Of a DNA stretch of 64,000 nucleotides, positions 37,046 to 47,597 are shown piece by piece (the stretch's first letter is position 1; every line of letters begins with the position of its first letter). A program made the position numbers and the translations under genes. The notes beneath the pieces were generated by a model. It worked only from the letters and a program-made list of their open reading frames with translations, did no database searches and was not told the DNA's origin. The DNA comes from Isoperla grammatica (Eukaryota; Arthropoda; Insecta; Plecoptera; Perlodidae): positions 9,716,587-9,780,586 of the forward strand of contig OX246743.1 of the NCBI GenBank assembly GCA_945910005.1, read 5' to 3'.

Positions 37046-37049
37046 TCAC

Positions 37050-39000
37050 GTGCAGCGTGTGCACACGCTACCACAGGGATTCTTACGAAAATGTGTGATT
37101 AAAGTTATTAATAATAATTGCAATATGAAAGTGGCAACGTTAAAAAATCGTTCTAAAAACAACAAATAGTAGTTACTTTATATGAAATTAGCGAAATTTG
37201 TTTGTAATTTTCATGAATTAGACTATAGATAATTCATTCATAATAATGTTTCAGTGGAACATCCAGGACCACGGTCGTGAAATACTACTACAATCTTTAC
37301 TTTATTTTATAGCTATGAATATGATTGTGTATAATATATTATTATACCAGATTTGCTGCTAATTCGATTCAAATAAACTATCTTAATATAAATAATACGT
37401 TCTAAGTAAAATAATACAAATACACGTTGGTGTACCTTGTCCCTCAACTTCCTTACACACCAAATCAAAGCAAAATCCCAACTGAAATAGGCCTACTTAA
37501 CACACATTTCCACCAATTACATTGATATCGATCACCCCACTATCAAAAAACTAAGTATATCCAAAACGAAAATAAAACAATTAATTTCCCAAAACAAACA
37601 ATCATTTGATTTACCATCCATTTTCTCCCAGAGAAATCTACCAACTACTCCCCAAAACATGATGAACGACTAAAACACAAACACACACCGTCGTCTCTAG
37701 AAATGTCACCATATAGCGCAGCTATATAACAAATGATTTCATTCTGGCACTACATTAACAACTTCTACTCCCTTATAACAAACACTTGATATAGGAAGGA
37801 GCAGGTTGCGTGCCAGCCAACCACCCAGAATGCCAAAATATCAAAATCCAATCCACAGTCCAGCCAACCGCGTCGCATAATAACAAAATATTATATAAAG
37901 TGAGCGCCAGCCACAATCAATCACAGAACACCGGACAACCCACGTGAAGCATAATAATATTACTACCATTCTTGTCGTTTTCGGTTCTATGGCTATTAAT
38001 ATTCCGGAGGTCCTTTATTCTCACTTCGAGTCCAGTCAGTCGATCATACTCCAGACAACTCCCCCCCCCCACCTACCCCGAAACCGTTCGTGTGTAAGGA
38101 AAACGAACATGAAAGTGCATATACACGAATACGACGAAAAATTCCCAACGTATAAAATTGCCTCCTTTAGTTAGGTTAGTGGTTGGCTTCATGCAGACAA
38201 TGCATGTACGTGCAGATATTCTTGCATGCAGGCGGGGGTAATCTAGTTACACACAGAAACTAAACCAACCGAACGAAGATGGCGGCGAGATTTTCAATTA
38301 CCATCATGTAGAGGTTATTGGTGTATGACTTACAAGTAACTAGTAACGAGATATTTACTGGGTGGGGTGGGGGGGGGGGGGGGGGGGGGAGACTGAATTA
38401 CGTACACGCCCTAGTAATGAGAGAATGTGAGACTCATGGGCGTTAGTTAAGTTCTGTGTGGTAAATATATGTATAAAATATATAACGAAGACATGTCCAC
38501 CTATCATTTAAGTAAAATTATCCAAAATAACAATCCCCACCGAGCACGCTTTTGGACTACTTGGGATCGAATCCCGGTGACTATTATAAGTTGCTACAAT
38601 TCATAATAAGTAACCCCCTTCTTGGATTCATCCTAGTACCACACAAGATTGTAAAACAAAGATCCATTCACTCACGTGCAAACTCTAATTCCTGAAAATC
38701 AAAAACCACTTACGTATGCAAACTTCTTCAATCATAACTATAAAAAAGATTCATGAAAAAAAAAACAATTTCACAGTCGAGAAAATTCCCAGACATAATT
38801 TGTTACCCGAAGCTACAACAACAGATACATCCCCGTCTTCAAAGTAGAAGATAGCATAAAGGCCGATACAAATGTACGTGTAAGAGTACTCTGAATAGAT
38901 AACTAGGCACAACCCCTAACCTTTCATCGCACACCCCTCTCGTCCTAGCGATCGCAACGCATCACCAACTTCAAAATAACTTTTTGCCGAAAAGCAAATA
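37050..39000. other. No gene recognised; poly-G run and SINE-like fragment
   Basis: A G run occupies 38369-38389. GAAGATGGCGGCGAG at 38276-38290 is a YY1/Pho-like word. The minus strand at about 38571-38587 reads CACCGGGATTCGATCCC, a B-box-like SINE remnant. A C-run lies at 38061-38071. Confidence 0.45.
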
Positions 39001-39043
39001 AGGGATTTGTGAGTGGATGAGGTTTCCCTGTTGACTCTTCTAG

Positions 39044-39158
39044 ACAAGACAACCCTTGATCTTCTTATACTATACCAAGGCGAGGAGGCTTATGGTGTTT
39101 GTAGCCTTACCACCAGGATCGACACCGAAGCCGCCAGCCTCACAGATGCTCTTTTCGA
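39044..39158 (+). CDS. Candidate internal coding exon, unknown protein
   Basis: A pyrimidine-rich stretch ending CTCTTCTAG (AG at 39042-39043) precedes an open frame that runs to GTAAGT (39159-39164), a strong splice donor. The frame is open from 39013 to the stop overlapping the donor. It encodes a segment including LYQGEEAYGVCSLTTR followed by IDTEAASLTDALFE. Codons are GC-richer than the flanks (GGC GAG GAG, ATC GAC ACC GAA GCC GCC), unlike the translated noise elsewhere. I do not recognise the protein. The exon would be 115 nt with different start and end phases. It could be chance. Confidence 0.3.
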
Positions 39159-39164
39159 GTAAGT

Positions 39165-40740
39165 CGCCTACGGTTCACGATTCCTCAAATATATACACGA
39201 ACTTTGATATTAGTAATTTTTAATCAAACAAAGAGAAAAAATCAAATATACTAAATCAAATATACTAAATATAGTGACTCTCCCTAGAACTCCATGTATG
39301 CATTGGGGCAGTTTCTTTTTTGTGTTTTTCTTCTAAACTCAAAAATACAAAGAATCTGATGTAATAAATTGGAAAAATGTCCCCCATTGAAAATCAGTTC
39401 TTGTAACTGGGTGCGTAGGTTTATAAATACAAATGCATATTTTTAAATTTACTTATTTACGATATTAACATTGAAGCATAATTATTGATTATTATAAGAT
39501 ATTATAATGCACCGATCTCGACAAAATTCGATTGTTCTTAAATTTCCATAATCTGACTTTCAACCGTTTGCTTAGGTCCTGAACTTCCAAGCACTAACGC
39601 AAGTTAAAGTGTATATTATTTTATGTATTGATTTATTATTTCATTTCCAATCATTAGGTACAATGTGAAAATAAAAGGGACTTGCCAAAAAAAGCACAGC
39701 TTCAAATATAGTTGGTTGATGTATATTCCCACATGAAACAACTTAACACTAAGAAATTAGCAAAGATTAATACATACTGCTCGATCTTAAAATATAGACA
39801 CAAGGGATTCCGTTAAGGGTGCGAGGAGGGGGGTGGGGGGGGAAGGAAGTAGGCTGTGGGCTTGAATTAATCCTTAATCGTGTAGAAAGTTTCGTCATTG
39901 ACAAAGTCGCTCACCGTCTTCTCATGCCGAGCCATTTAGCCATTTGCTGTTAGATCTCAACCTACGCGAGGCTCCCCTCGTTAAAAATGTTTTACATTAC
40001 GACAATTTAAGAGAAGAAATCATTGAGCTAGTTGACATCATCTTTCATTAATTCTAAAGGGGCAAAATTCAAGCTGTTTTTCTAAGTGGAAAATTGAAAT
40101 AAAATTTATAAAGAGTAAAATGCACACAAAACAATTTTTGTATAGATATTCTTAACAGGAGCAGAAAAATGAAGATGGAAAAGAAATGCATTTAACGATT
40201 TGTCAATCCACTTACTTGTCCATATCTATTTTCACTCAGATACATACAAGTGGTAGTGTCTCTTTGATGTACTGTTATAACTAAGACAAGTGGTTATGCA
40301 ACAGACATGATGATTCGTGACGATCGTAAATGTAGAAAAAAGATGAACCTTCGTAGTATACAAAAAATTAATGAACGAAATAAGATGAATGAAATCAATA
40401 CAAACTGTGTTACAGTCAAGGTGTGTGAACTCGTCAGCAATCAAACATTGTTAAAATGTTCTTAATTACAAAACACGTTTGAAATACCAATCGTGATAAT
40501 TACAATATTACAAATATTTGTCCCGTAGTATTTAGTTCTTACGAACCCAATTTCGAGCTCGGCAATATTTCTATTTCTACCATCTCCTCAGTCATTCTGT
40601 ATAGTAAATTACTTTTCATACAATATAATCATTCTTTCTAATTGATGTGTGCATGTACAGTTTTTCAATTTTCTTAATTTTTAACATTGTTTTATTTATC
40701 ATTTTTGTATTTTTTCTTTACTTGCTGTCATCTCAAACCC
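39165..40740. other. AT-rich DNA, nothing recognised
   Basis: Contains a short direct repeat AATCAAATATACTAA near 39240-39265 and a G-rich run near 39825-39843. No gene found. Confidence 0.5.
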
Positions 40741-40801
40741 AGACGCAAAACATTACCTAATCCCATCTTTATAAAGCGCCAATGATGCGAGAGACATTAA
40801 C

Positions 40802-40865
40802 CACGAACACCATCATAAACAAAACAGGCCATCAACAACAGCAGCAGAGCAGCATAATCCCTCAT
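40802..40865 (-). CDS. Candidate first coding exon with signal peptide
   Basis: On the minus strand an ATG at 40865-40863, with A at -3, opens MRDYAALLLLLMACFVYDGV, which has the layout of a signal peptide: a short polar start, a hydrophobic core, then a polar end. The frame stops at 40797 unless spliced; a GT at 40801-40800 (G|GTTAAT) is a possible but weak donor. The upstream sequence stays open in frame to an earlier Met at 41048, with a weaker context. If real, the product would be secreted or membrane-bound; identity unknown. Confidence 0.25.
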
Positions 40866-41039
40866 CTTGCTTCCTCTCCGCGCATTTCTCTCGTACGACT
40901 GCAGCAGCGCAGCATTGCGGCCTAATGACATGCAAGAAGAAGAAGAAGAAGATCCCCTTCCATCAGCTGATGAATCCTCCAGCCCCGCTGTCCACGGGCG
41001 TGAATAATGCTCGTGGAAGAAAATGGCCCGTGAGAAAAA

Positions 41040-41145
41040 CGACTCCATACAATGCCCGGACTCGTCTAACAGGAAGACGATAATGGATGGAACTCGGCGC
41101 GCGCGGTAGGCGGCCCATCCACCATCTTACAGAGAGAGAATGCAA
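41040..41145 (-). promoter_or_regulatory. Possible promoter region upstream of the signal-peptide frame
   Basis: Read on the minus strand, a CT-rich tract (CATTCTCTCTCTGTAAGATG) leads into GATGGTGGATGGGCCGCC and a CGCGCGCG-containing CpG-dense segment, about 200-280 nt before the candidate start at 40865. This is a locally GC-rich spot in AT-rich DNA. No TATA box was seen. Confidence 0.2.
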
Positions 41146-41441
41146 GGAAGAGAAAATAATACGAGAAAAAAAAATAAAAAAATAAAAATAAAAACAAAAA
41201 ATTGTGGAAAGTGAAAAAGATGAAGTAGTTACGGCGAAGGAAGGGTGGATTGTCAAAGAGGATGTGAGCATGAGCAGCATGGTAATGCGTTGCGTTGTGT
41301 GCGTCTGGGCTGGGTGTTGTCTTTCCTCTGCGCGATAGGGAAGTATGGTGACGTTACATTGAGGGAGGAACTTTAGTTGTTAGTTGTGGACACAACAAAT
41401 AACTACACCTTATTGTTGACACTAACATGGAACAGAACTAA

Positions 41442-42369
41442 GGCCCGGTTTTTAAATCGGTTAACGGGTCGTTAACGAGGCCGTTAGCTGGCGCACATAG
41501 CGTTTTCCCGGCTCCTGCTAAGCGGGAGCCGTGCGTCAGGAAGGCGACAACACACTGTTTTCAATCAGCAAGACCACACATGTGCCGTTGAGCGGCGCCT
41601 GCCAAAAGTGACGGCAACATGCTGCCGGCAAAGAGGAAGCCAGGATGGCGGGAAGGCATCAAAAACACATGAAGTTGAATGAGAGCGTCCACACAGTGCA
41701 GTTCTGCGGGACCTTCCTCGATACATTTCCAATAGGTTTGGTGTTGATAAATTTATTCAATGTGTTCAAGAACAGTCGACAATTTGGGAAAAGGGGTGCA
41801 ATAAGTATAGTGATCGGAACTTGCATATTATAATTATTAACATAAAGTGCGTATAATTTCGAACTTACTCTAGTGTTATTGTCAATCTTTCCTCTGCACT
41901 TATTGGGCTCCTCTGGTAAGTTTCGTCTTTGTTATGAAAGGGCGCATTAAATTTAAAAGTTCTTCAAATGAATTAATACACATTCGGTAATATTCAAAAA
42001 AACTTCCTGTCATATTTCCGAATTTCCTGATAAAATTTTGATTTTTTTTTTACTTTTTGCCCCATCAGCGTGAAAAGGGTGGACCCAGTGACTGCTTCAA
42101 GCACACAAACTATTTCCAGATTGGAAAATATGACCAGTCTATTCGACTGCTTGACACAGACTGGGGAGGGGGGGAGGGGAAGCTAGGTTGGGTGCGATTT
42201 GGCGGGAAATGTGTGGTCTTGTGAGGTCCATGCGTTTTCCCGGCTCCCGATTAGCGGGTGCCGGGTAAACGCATATGTGTGGCCCTACACTAACCTAACA
42301 GATAGGTACTATGCTGATAACGGACCGTTAGCTAACGGCCCCGTTAATGACCAATTGAAAAACCGGTCC
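41442..42369. mobile_element. Harbinger-like non-autonomous transposon with TAA duplication
   Basis: Starts GGCCCGGTTTTTAAATCGGT and ends with an imperfect complement (CAATTGAAAAACCGGTCC). Further inward the arms share TTAACGAGGCCGTTAGC and its complement. Both flanks are TAA (41439-41441 and 42370-42372), the PIF/Harbinger-type duplication. Inside lies a second inverted pair: TAGCGTTTTCCCGGCTCC near 41498 and its relative near 42230-42275. A 62-codon frame at 41645-41833 has no recognised domain and no DDE transposase is present. Confidence 0.8.
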
Positions 42370-42372
42370 TAA

Positions 42373-43495
42373 GACTGTGATAGTGATGCTGGTGATGATA
42401 ATGATTATCAATATACAACATATAATTTAGAATATGCATAATTTAGTGAAAAATATGTAGACATAAAGAGACTAACTGAAAATTAAAGAATTGAGAACCA
42501 ATCCACAGATTATTAACATTTAACATTTTATGTACATTTTTAATTTTACATTTTACATTTTAACAATAAGAGTTTCATCTAAATCTACCGTGCCCTAATA
42601 ATAACGCAATGTATTACATACAGTTCGGAAAAGTGTGCCAAGCAAGAGCGAATAAGATACGTTAGCTTGGCTCTGTCACTTGATTGATCACTACAATATC
42701 TCTGGACGCCTCTTCGTAGAAATCTTGCCGATATTTCCCGGCCATACATCTTCTTCTTCTTCTGCTTCTCCTTCTAGGAGTCGCAATCCGTTCCCGGCTC
42801 TGGCTGCATTCCACCGTTACTTCAACCTTCTAAAAATCGTTTCTCCTGTCGTATATTCGCGTTTTTCACGCAAAGTTCGACAAAAACGTTTTCCCGGGGG
42901 TCAGGGGTAGCAAACCTACTTGTGTATAATGTCTTACGAAGAGTTTTGTGGATAACAAACACAAACTTGAGGCAACACTTCACGTTCAAATAGGAGACCT
43001 GTATCTAGCCTATATATAAATAACGAATTCGTACGATATTTTTATAGGGGATATATACTTTAGTGCGGTAAGTAATAAGGCATTGAAATAAAAAGGTTAT
43101 TATGTATTATTAGTATTAGTATAAGGTTAGGGGATACAGAATGTAAACATAACTTTTCAAAAATTTGAAACTGGGGGGACAGAAAATTTAGAAGGTGCAT
43201 ATTATGCCAAAAAGTTACAACTCTTTACTATTGTTTGATTTTCATAGCAATTGTCTTATTTTAGGCTCACTATTGTGTTTAAAGTGTTTTTGTAAACTTG
43301 TCCTAATACCACACAATGGACTTATACATTTTACCTGTTTTCGTATTGAGTTTCAGTACGGTATGTATTCTTATATTACGCTACAACTTAATGTAAGTAT
43401 TATAATGGTGAACAATTAACGTGTGTCAACCAAATCACCGCTACGCCGCGCTAGTGTCGCAGGCAAGCAGCCGTGCGGCGCAAGTTGTTCAATGG
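42373..43495. other. No gene recognised
   Basis: AT-rich, with a short TTTTACATTTTACATTT simple repeat near 42518-42562. Open frames show no family resemblance. Confidence 0.5.
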
Positions 43496-43499
43496 GCCT

Positions 43500-43702
43500 A
43501 TACTATACGAATTTCGGTACAGTCGTTCCACAACAACCTTGTGAATACTGACGACACAGATGAGTAAGTCGCGCCGGCCAATCAGCGGGTGACATTTTCA
43601 AATACTAACATCTGATTGGCCACTGCGCCTCACTCATCTACGACGTCAGCATTCACAAGGTTGCAGTGGAACGACTTTACTCTACGGATTCTTATACTGT
43701 AT
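43500..43702. mobile_element. Fold-back MITE, CCAAT/CRE family copy
   Basis: Arms of about 90 bp: left AGTCGTTCCACAACAACCTT, GTGAATACTGACGACACAGA, CCGGCCAATCAGCGG; right is the complement, including CATCTACGACGTCAGCATTC and ACAAGGTTGCAGTGGAACGA. The centre contains TTTTCAAATACTAACA. Outer sequence (TATACTATACGAAT and its complement) extends the palindrome to about 43500 and 43702. Confidence 0.85.
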
Positions 43703-44921
43703 TTTCACGAAGCGTTTTCCCAAACAGTTCTTCGCCAGACACCGCCTCCGCCTACCCCTGTTGTCTTGGGCCCCGCATCCATCACGCCAGTAACGACCCT
43801 ACCGGAGGCGGGTCGAACTGCCGAACACAACCAAACGATAGTTAGATAGATGGACGATCGTTCGTTTTCTCCGAGCCGAGCCGAGCCGAGACATAATACC
43901 ACCACCACCACCATCGTATACTAATAGAAAAACAACATCACCATAACATTATCGTGATCGTCCCCCTAGACAAAAAGAAGAAATGATGACGCGGAACGGG
44001 AAGACGAGATTGAATTTCGCCCCCCCCCCCCCCCCCCACCCCCCTTAAAAACTAAACGATCGTATATATAGTATGGATGGATAGAAAAACGAAAAGAAAC
44101 TTTTTGGGTAAGGGGAAAAAATAAAAAAAATAAACGTGATAAACGAAGCGAGTAAAATCAATCACAAAACTAACCGATGTGTTGGAGGATGAAAAATTGA
44201 TCGAAATAAAAAAAAAGTGCGGCAATGTTTTGACGTCTCGATTAGTTAAAAACCGTCAGATGTGTGTATTTACCTCCGGAGGCGGAGGTGAGAGACGATA
44301 CGACGAGTTGACCGAGAACACGTCTGGTGTGTTTCGTGTTTGTAATTAGTGGTTGTGATGTGTTGAGGTGATTGTGTTGAATTAATTAAGGGTGCTCGCA
44401 CAACGCTTTTCCTAACGAGGGAAACGAGTTTACAGCTCTTTGATACGAATGTGACGTATTTATGAAATTTTGCACATATGTAAATGTAATTGAAAAAATA
44501 AAACAGGAGCAAAAATTGTAATCGTTTTTCAATTGATGAAAATCAATTCTTAGCTATAGCAACAATTCATAACAAGTGTTTTTTCAACAAAATTCGTAAA
44601 AACTGCTACATTAATCTAGATTCCTTCTGTAGAAACAGTTAAGTGTGCATTGCATCACGTTTAAATTTTAAAATAAAAAATTCGTCACCGAGAACTTTTC
44701 CTTTCCCGGGGGAGGAAAATAAATTGTGAAATATGTCCGAGTAATTTATTATCCCTAACTCGATAGTTGTGACATTTTTACAGTTTTTTTCCCGGCAATA
44801 TTTACCCCCTGCTGTTGTCCACGATAATCAATACACGCCTAAATATAGCGGAGACAGACGGAGACAAAGCGATAGAACGAGAGGGAGAGTGAGAGAGAAC
44901 GAGAGACTAAACGAGGGATAG
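43703..44921. other. No gene recognised; C-run and GA-rich tract
   Basis: An 18-base C run lies at 44020-44037 and GAGCCGAGCCGAGCCGAG at about 43873-43890. From about 44862 the DNA is GA-rich (GAGAGGGAGAGTGAGAGAGA), which is where the LTR retrotransposon inserted. Confidence 0.55.
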
Positions 44922-44925
44922 AGAA
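44922..44925. repeat. Target site duplication, left (AGAA)
   Basis: The four bases before the 5' LTR are AGAA, repeated immediately after the 3' LTR. Four-base duplications are usual for some Gypsy-group integrases. Confidence 0.85.
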
Positions 44926-45888
44926 TGTGACGCCAGGGTTTGCGCCACAAAGTGTACTTAGAATTACCGGCCTCGAACTATACATGAATTACACGTCAAC
45001 ACTGATAAGAACGAATCGAGGGGAGGAACCAGTCAGTCAGCAGTCACTCTCTCGACAGACCAACGACCACGAGGACAGATCGCGGTGGAGCGGCGATCTA
45101 CGCAAAGGCTTATACGAGGACTCAAAAATATACCAGTGTAAAATAGGAGTAGATTCGAACTTTCGGTGAATTACTTTCGTTTACCTGTGATCGATAAAAT
45201 ATATCGGAGCAATTTGAGAAGTTTCCACGTCTATACAGCCGCCGTTCATTCCACGAATCATTGATAGAAGGTAAGATCCGTCGCCCATTTATAGACTATT
45301 AAAGTTTGGCGTGTAGAAGAAATGGCCCAACACTGAAACGCCCGTTTTTTTGGTTTCAGTGCTAAGTATCAGAAGAAGAGCACTTCTTCTAGCAGACGAA
45401 CTAGCCCTCCCCTACAATACACCTACTCGCGCGTCACCGCGTCGAGTGTAAACAACTGTACGATACGTCACATCTATAGCCAGACAATAACAGTTACAAT
45501 CAAGATAGATATTAGCGAAAAGATCGATACTATAATTATTAATGTACATAACTTAGTCAATTATTCAATGGTATACACATGATTACTATTATCTAGGTGA
45601 AAGTGAATTTTAGTTTTTACCGTGCAAACACAAGAACATTTGTTGTTTATGTTGTTTATGTTTATATTATATTATCTTATAATCTTGGTACAATATATTA
45701 ATATTCAATATCAAAATATTGAGAAGGATTTTGTTCGTGATTGGTTTCCTTCAACAAACTCAATTACGTGGCGCCCATCCTACCCATTCTCCACTCTTGA
45801 AGAAAACAACCCACGCCCACCCCGATTAGATGCTTTGCCCGGCCATGCAGGTCAACATGTATTGTTCCCGTCAAATACGGGTGTAACA
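44926..45888 (+). repeat. 5' LTR (963 bp)
   Basis: Begins TGTGACGCCAGGGTTTGCGC and ends GGGTGTAACA, with TG...CA termini. Compared by eye with the 3' LTR it has one mismatch (A at 45725 versus T at 51585). It is long for a Gypsy element. It includes an intron-like segment (45271-45359), two hairpins (45331-45361, 45371-45390) and a TATAATTATT at 45531-45540 that might be part of a promoter. U3, R and U5 borders cannot be set from sequence alone. A small frame at 44927-45169 is present in both LTRs but has no recognised product. Confidence 0.97.
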
Positions 45889-45892
45889 AAAA

Positions 45893-45910
45893 TGGCGCCC
45901 AACGTTAAGG
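45893..45910 (+). other. Primer binding site, tRNA-Lys type
   Basis: Four bases after the LTR, TGGCGCCCAACGT matches the first 13 positions of the primer site used by elements primed with tRNA-Lys(1,2); the next bases diverge. It would anneal to the CCA-bearing 3' end of the tRNA to start minus-strand DNA synthesis. Confidence 0.88.
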
Positions 45911-46313
45911 CCCTCGATAGAAATTCCGCCTACTCATTGAGAATCATGACTGCATGTTTCATTTAAACAAGACGTGGAGATTGGGTAGATTTGTAAATAA
46001 ATTTGTATTGTATAAGTACCCTATTGTAAACTAATGGTTATAATTGTATTATGTACTATATTCCTACTTTATTGCAATCAGATAGCTGATAATTATTATT
46101 TAGGTGCAACTTACTGTCTGCAATATTTTTAGTGTAACAATTTATTCTAGAACTGTTTACCAATCTGTGCAGCTGTGCAGGTGGGTTGAATGGTTTAGTG
46201 AACTTTGGTTTGTTTACAAAACTGTACATCTTGAATGTATTGTTTAACTGTTTATTGAATGGTGACCAATTTAAGAACATTATTGCGGTAATAATTAAAA
46301 TCAAATTGTTACC
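45911..46313 (+). other. Untranslated leader of the retrotransposon
   Basis: About 400 nt of AT-rich leader between the primer site and gag. It probably holds packaging signals, but none can be identified by inspection. Open frames across it are short. Confidence 0.6.
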
Positions 46314-47597
46314 ATGGCAGTTTATCGTTTATTACGCGATGAACTAGAATACGAATTAGAAGTAAGAGGTGTAACAGGGTTACCAACAGTCGATTCTATG
46401 CGCAAACGGCTACGTCAGTTTCTTAAAATTGAAAAAGAAGGCAAAACAGGAAATTATCCGCCAATAAGACGTGACGCTAACGACGAATTAAAAATATGTT
46501 CGACCAAGTTAACAGATATTGAGAATCTTCTTCAAGCAATTAATAACGATAGTACTTCTAGTGACACTGAGAAGATTGAAGTAAAATTAGACCACGTGTT
46601 TGAACGCGCTAAACGTATTTCGGGCGATGATACGATTAATGCAGCACGGTCAACTATATTAACAATGGCTTTAGACAATTATGAGTCACTTGAAAATTCA
46701 CGACAATTAATTGGTCGAGAAAATCCGACGAGTATAGTACATACAGCAACCGTTGCACCCGAAAGCAGTTATACGAAAACTAAGATTCCTGTGTGTAAGT
46801 GGGATATCAGTTTTAATGGAGATCCTAGGGGCATAAGTGTAAACGCATTCATTGAACGAGTAGACGAATTAAGGATAGCTCGTCAAATTAGCAAAGAAGA
46901 ATTATGGGATTCGGCGATCGATCTTTTCAAAGGCTCTGCAATGATATGGTTTCGCGCAATTAGACGAGAGGTACACGATTGGGATGAACTTCTAATTTCT
47001 TTAAGAAAAGAATTTCAACCGCCTGACTATGAAGAACAGTTATGGGACGAAATACGATTAAGGACACAAGGTCCAGATGAACGAATTGGCTTATATTTAG
47101 CAACCATGGAAAATTTATTTGCACGTTTACCAGGAAGAGTTGAGGAAGCGGACAAACTTAAAATTTTGAGAAAAAATATTGATCCATATTTTATAGATCG
47201 TTTGGCCCTACAGAAAATAGAATCAATTTATGATCTGCTAGAGGTATGCCGTCAGCTAGAGCGAGGAAAACTTTTGGTTGAGCGATTTCAAAGACCAGTC
47301 ACCAATAAAAAGATACCGCCACTCGAACCAGACCTTGCATACTGTACTTCTGAATTCCATATTTCTACGGTAGAAACATCAAAAACCACCCCTCAAGAAG
47401 TAGGAAGATCACCTAATGTAGATCAACCCTCTAAACAGGCGTCACGGAAATCCGCGTGTTGGAATTGTAAAAAAGTAGGACATGGATTTAGATCGTGCCA
47501 AGAACCGCCGTCGAGATTCTGTTTTAAATGTGGATACGCTGATGTATATATTGCTACGTGCCCACGGTGTAATAAACAGGGAAACGAGCACCGGTAA
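46314..47597 (+). CDS. gag: Gag structural protein
   Basis: Encodes 427 residues that should form the cytoplasmic virus-like particle and bind element RNA. The ATG sits in an excellent context (ACCATGG). Residues 1-40 have a helical SAP-like look (LRDELEYELEVRG, MRKRLRQFLK). Residues about 163-300 match the retrotransposon Gag (capsid) pattern, with WDISFNGDP, an Ala-Met-Ile-Trp-Phe core and LRKEFQPPDYEEQLWDEI. A CX2CX4HX4C zinc knuckle lies at 382-395 (C382, C385, H390, C395). A second finger at 403-419 has C403, C406, C416 and C419, with Val instead of His at 411, as in many arthropod Gypsy Gags. The stop at 47595-47597 overlaps the pol ATG by one base. Pol is in the -1 frame. Confidence 0.96.
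   Translation: MAVYRLLRDELEYELEVRGVTGLPTVDSMRKRLRQFLKIEKEGKTGNYPPIRRDANDELKICSTKLTDIENLLQAINNDSTSSDTEKIEVKLDHVFERAKRISGDDTINAARSTILTMALDNYESLENSRQLIGRENPTSIVHTATVAPESSYTKTKIPVCKWDISFNGDPRGISVNAFIERVDELRIARQISKEELWDSAIDLFKGSAMIWFRAIRREVHDWDELLISLRKEFQPPDYEEQLWDEIRLRTQGPDERIGLYLATMENLFARLPGRVEEADKLKILRKNIDPYFIDRLALQKIESIYDLLEVCRQLERGKLLVERFQRPVTNKKIPPLEPDLAYCTSEFHISTVETSKTTPQEVGRSPNVDQPSKQASRKSACWNCKKVGHGFRSCQEPPSRFCFKCGYADVYIATCPRCNKQGNEHR
47579..47585 (+). promoter_or_regulatory. -1 ribosomal frameshift slippery heptamer GGGAAAC
   Basis: In the gag frame the heptamer reads G GGA AAC, the canonical X XXY YYZ phase, nine bases before the gag stop. The pol frame is open from 47576 (an upstream stop is at 47573-47575), so the shift site falls inside the 22-nt overlap. 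The same heptamer is known from betaretroviral gag-pro shifting. It would produce the Gag-Pol fusion. Confidence 0.85.

Noticed and set aside
45622..45966. 114-codon frame crossing the end of the 5' LTR
   Set aside because: It begins at a non-ATG codon, is hydrophobic from AT-rich DNA, and its right part changes with the LTR junction; the 3' LTR version continues into unrelated flank.
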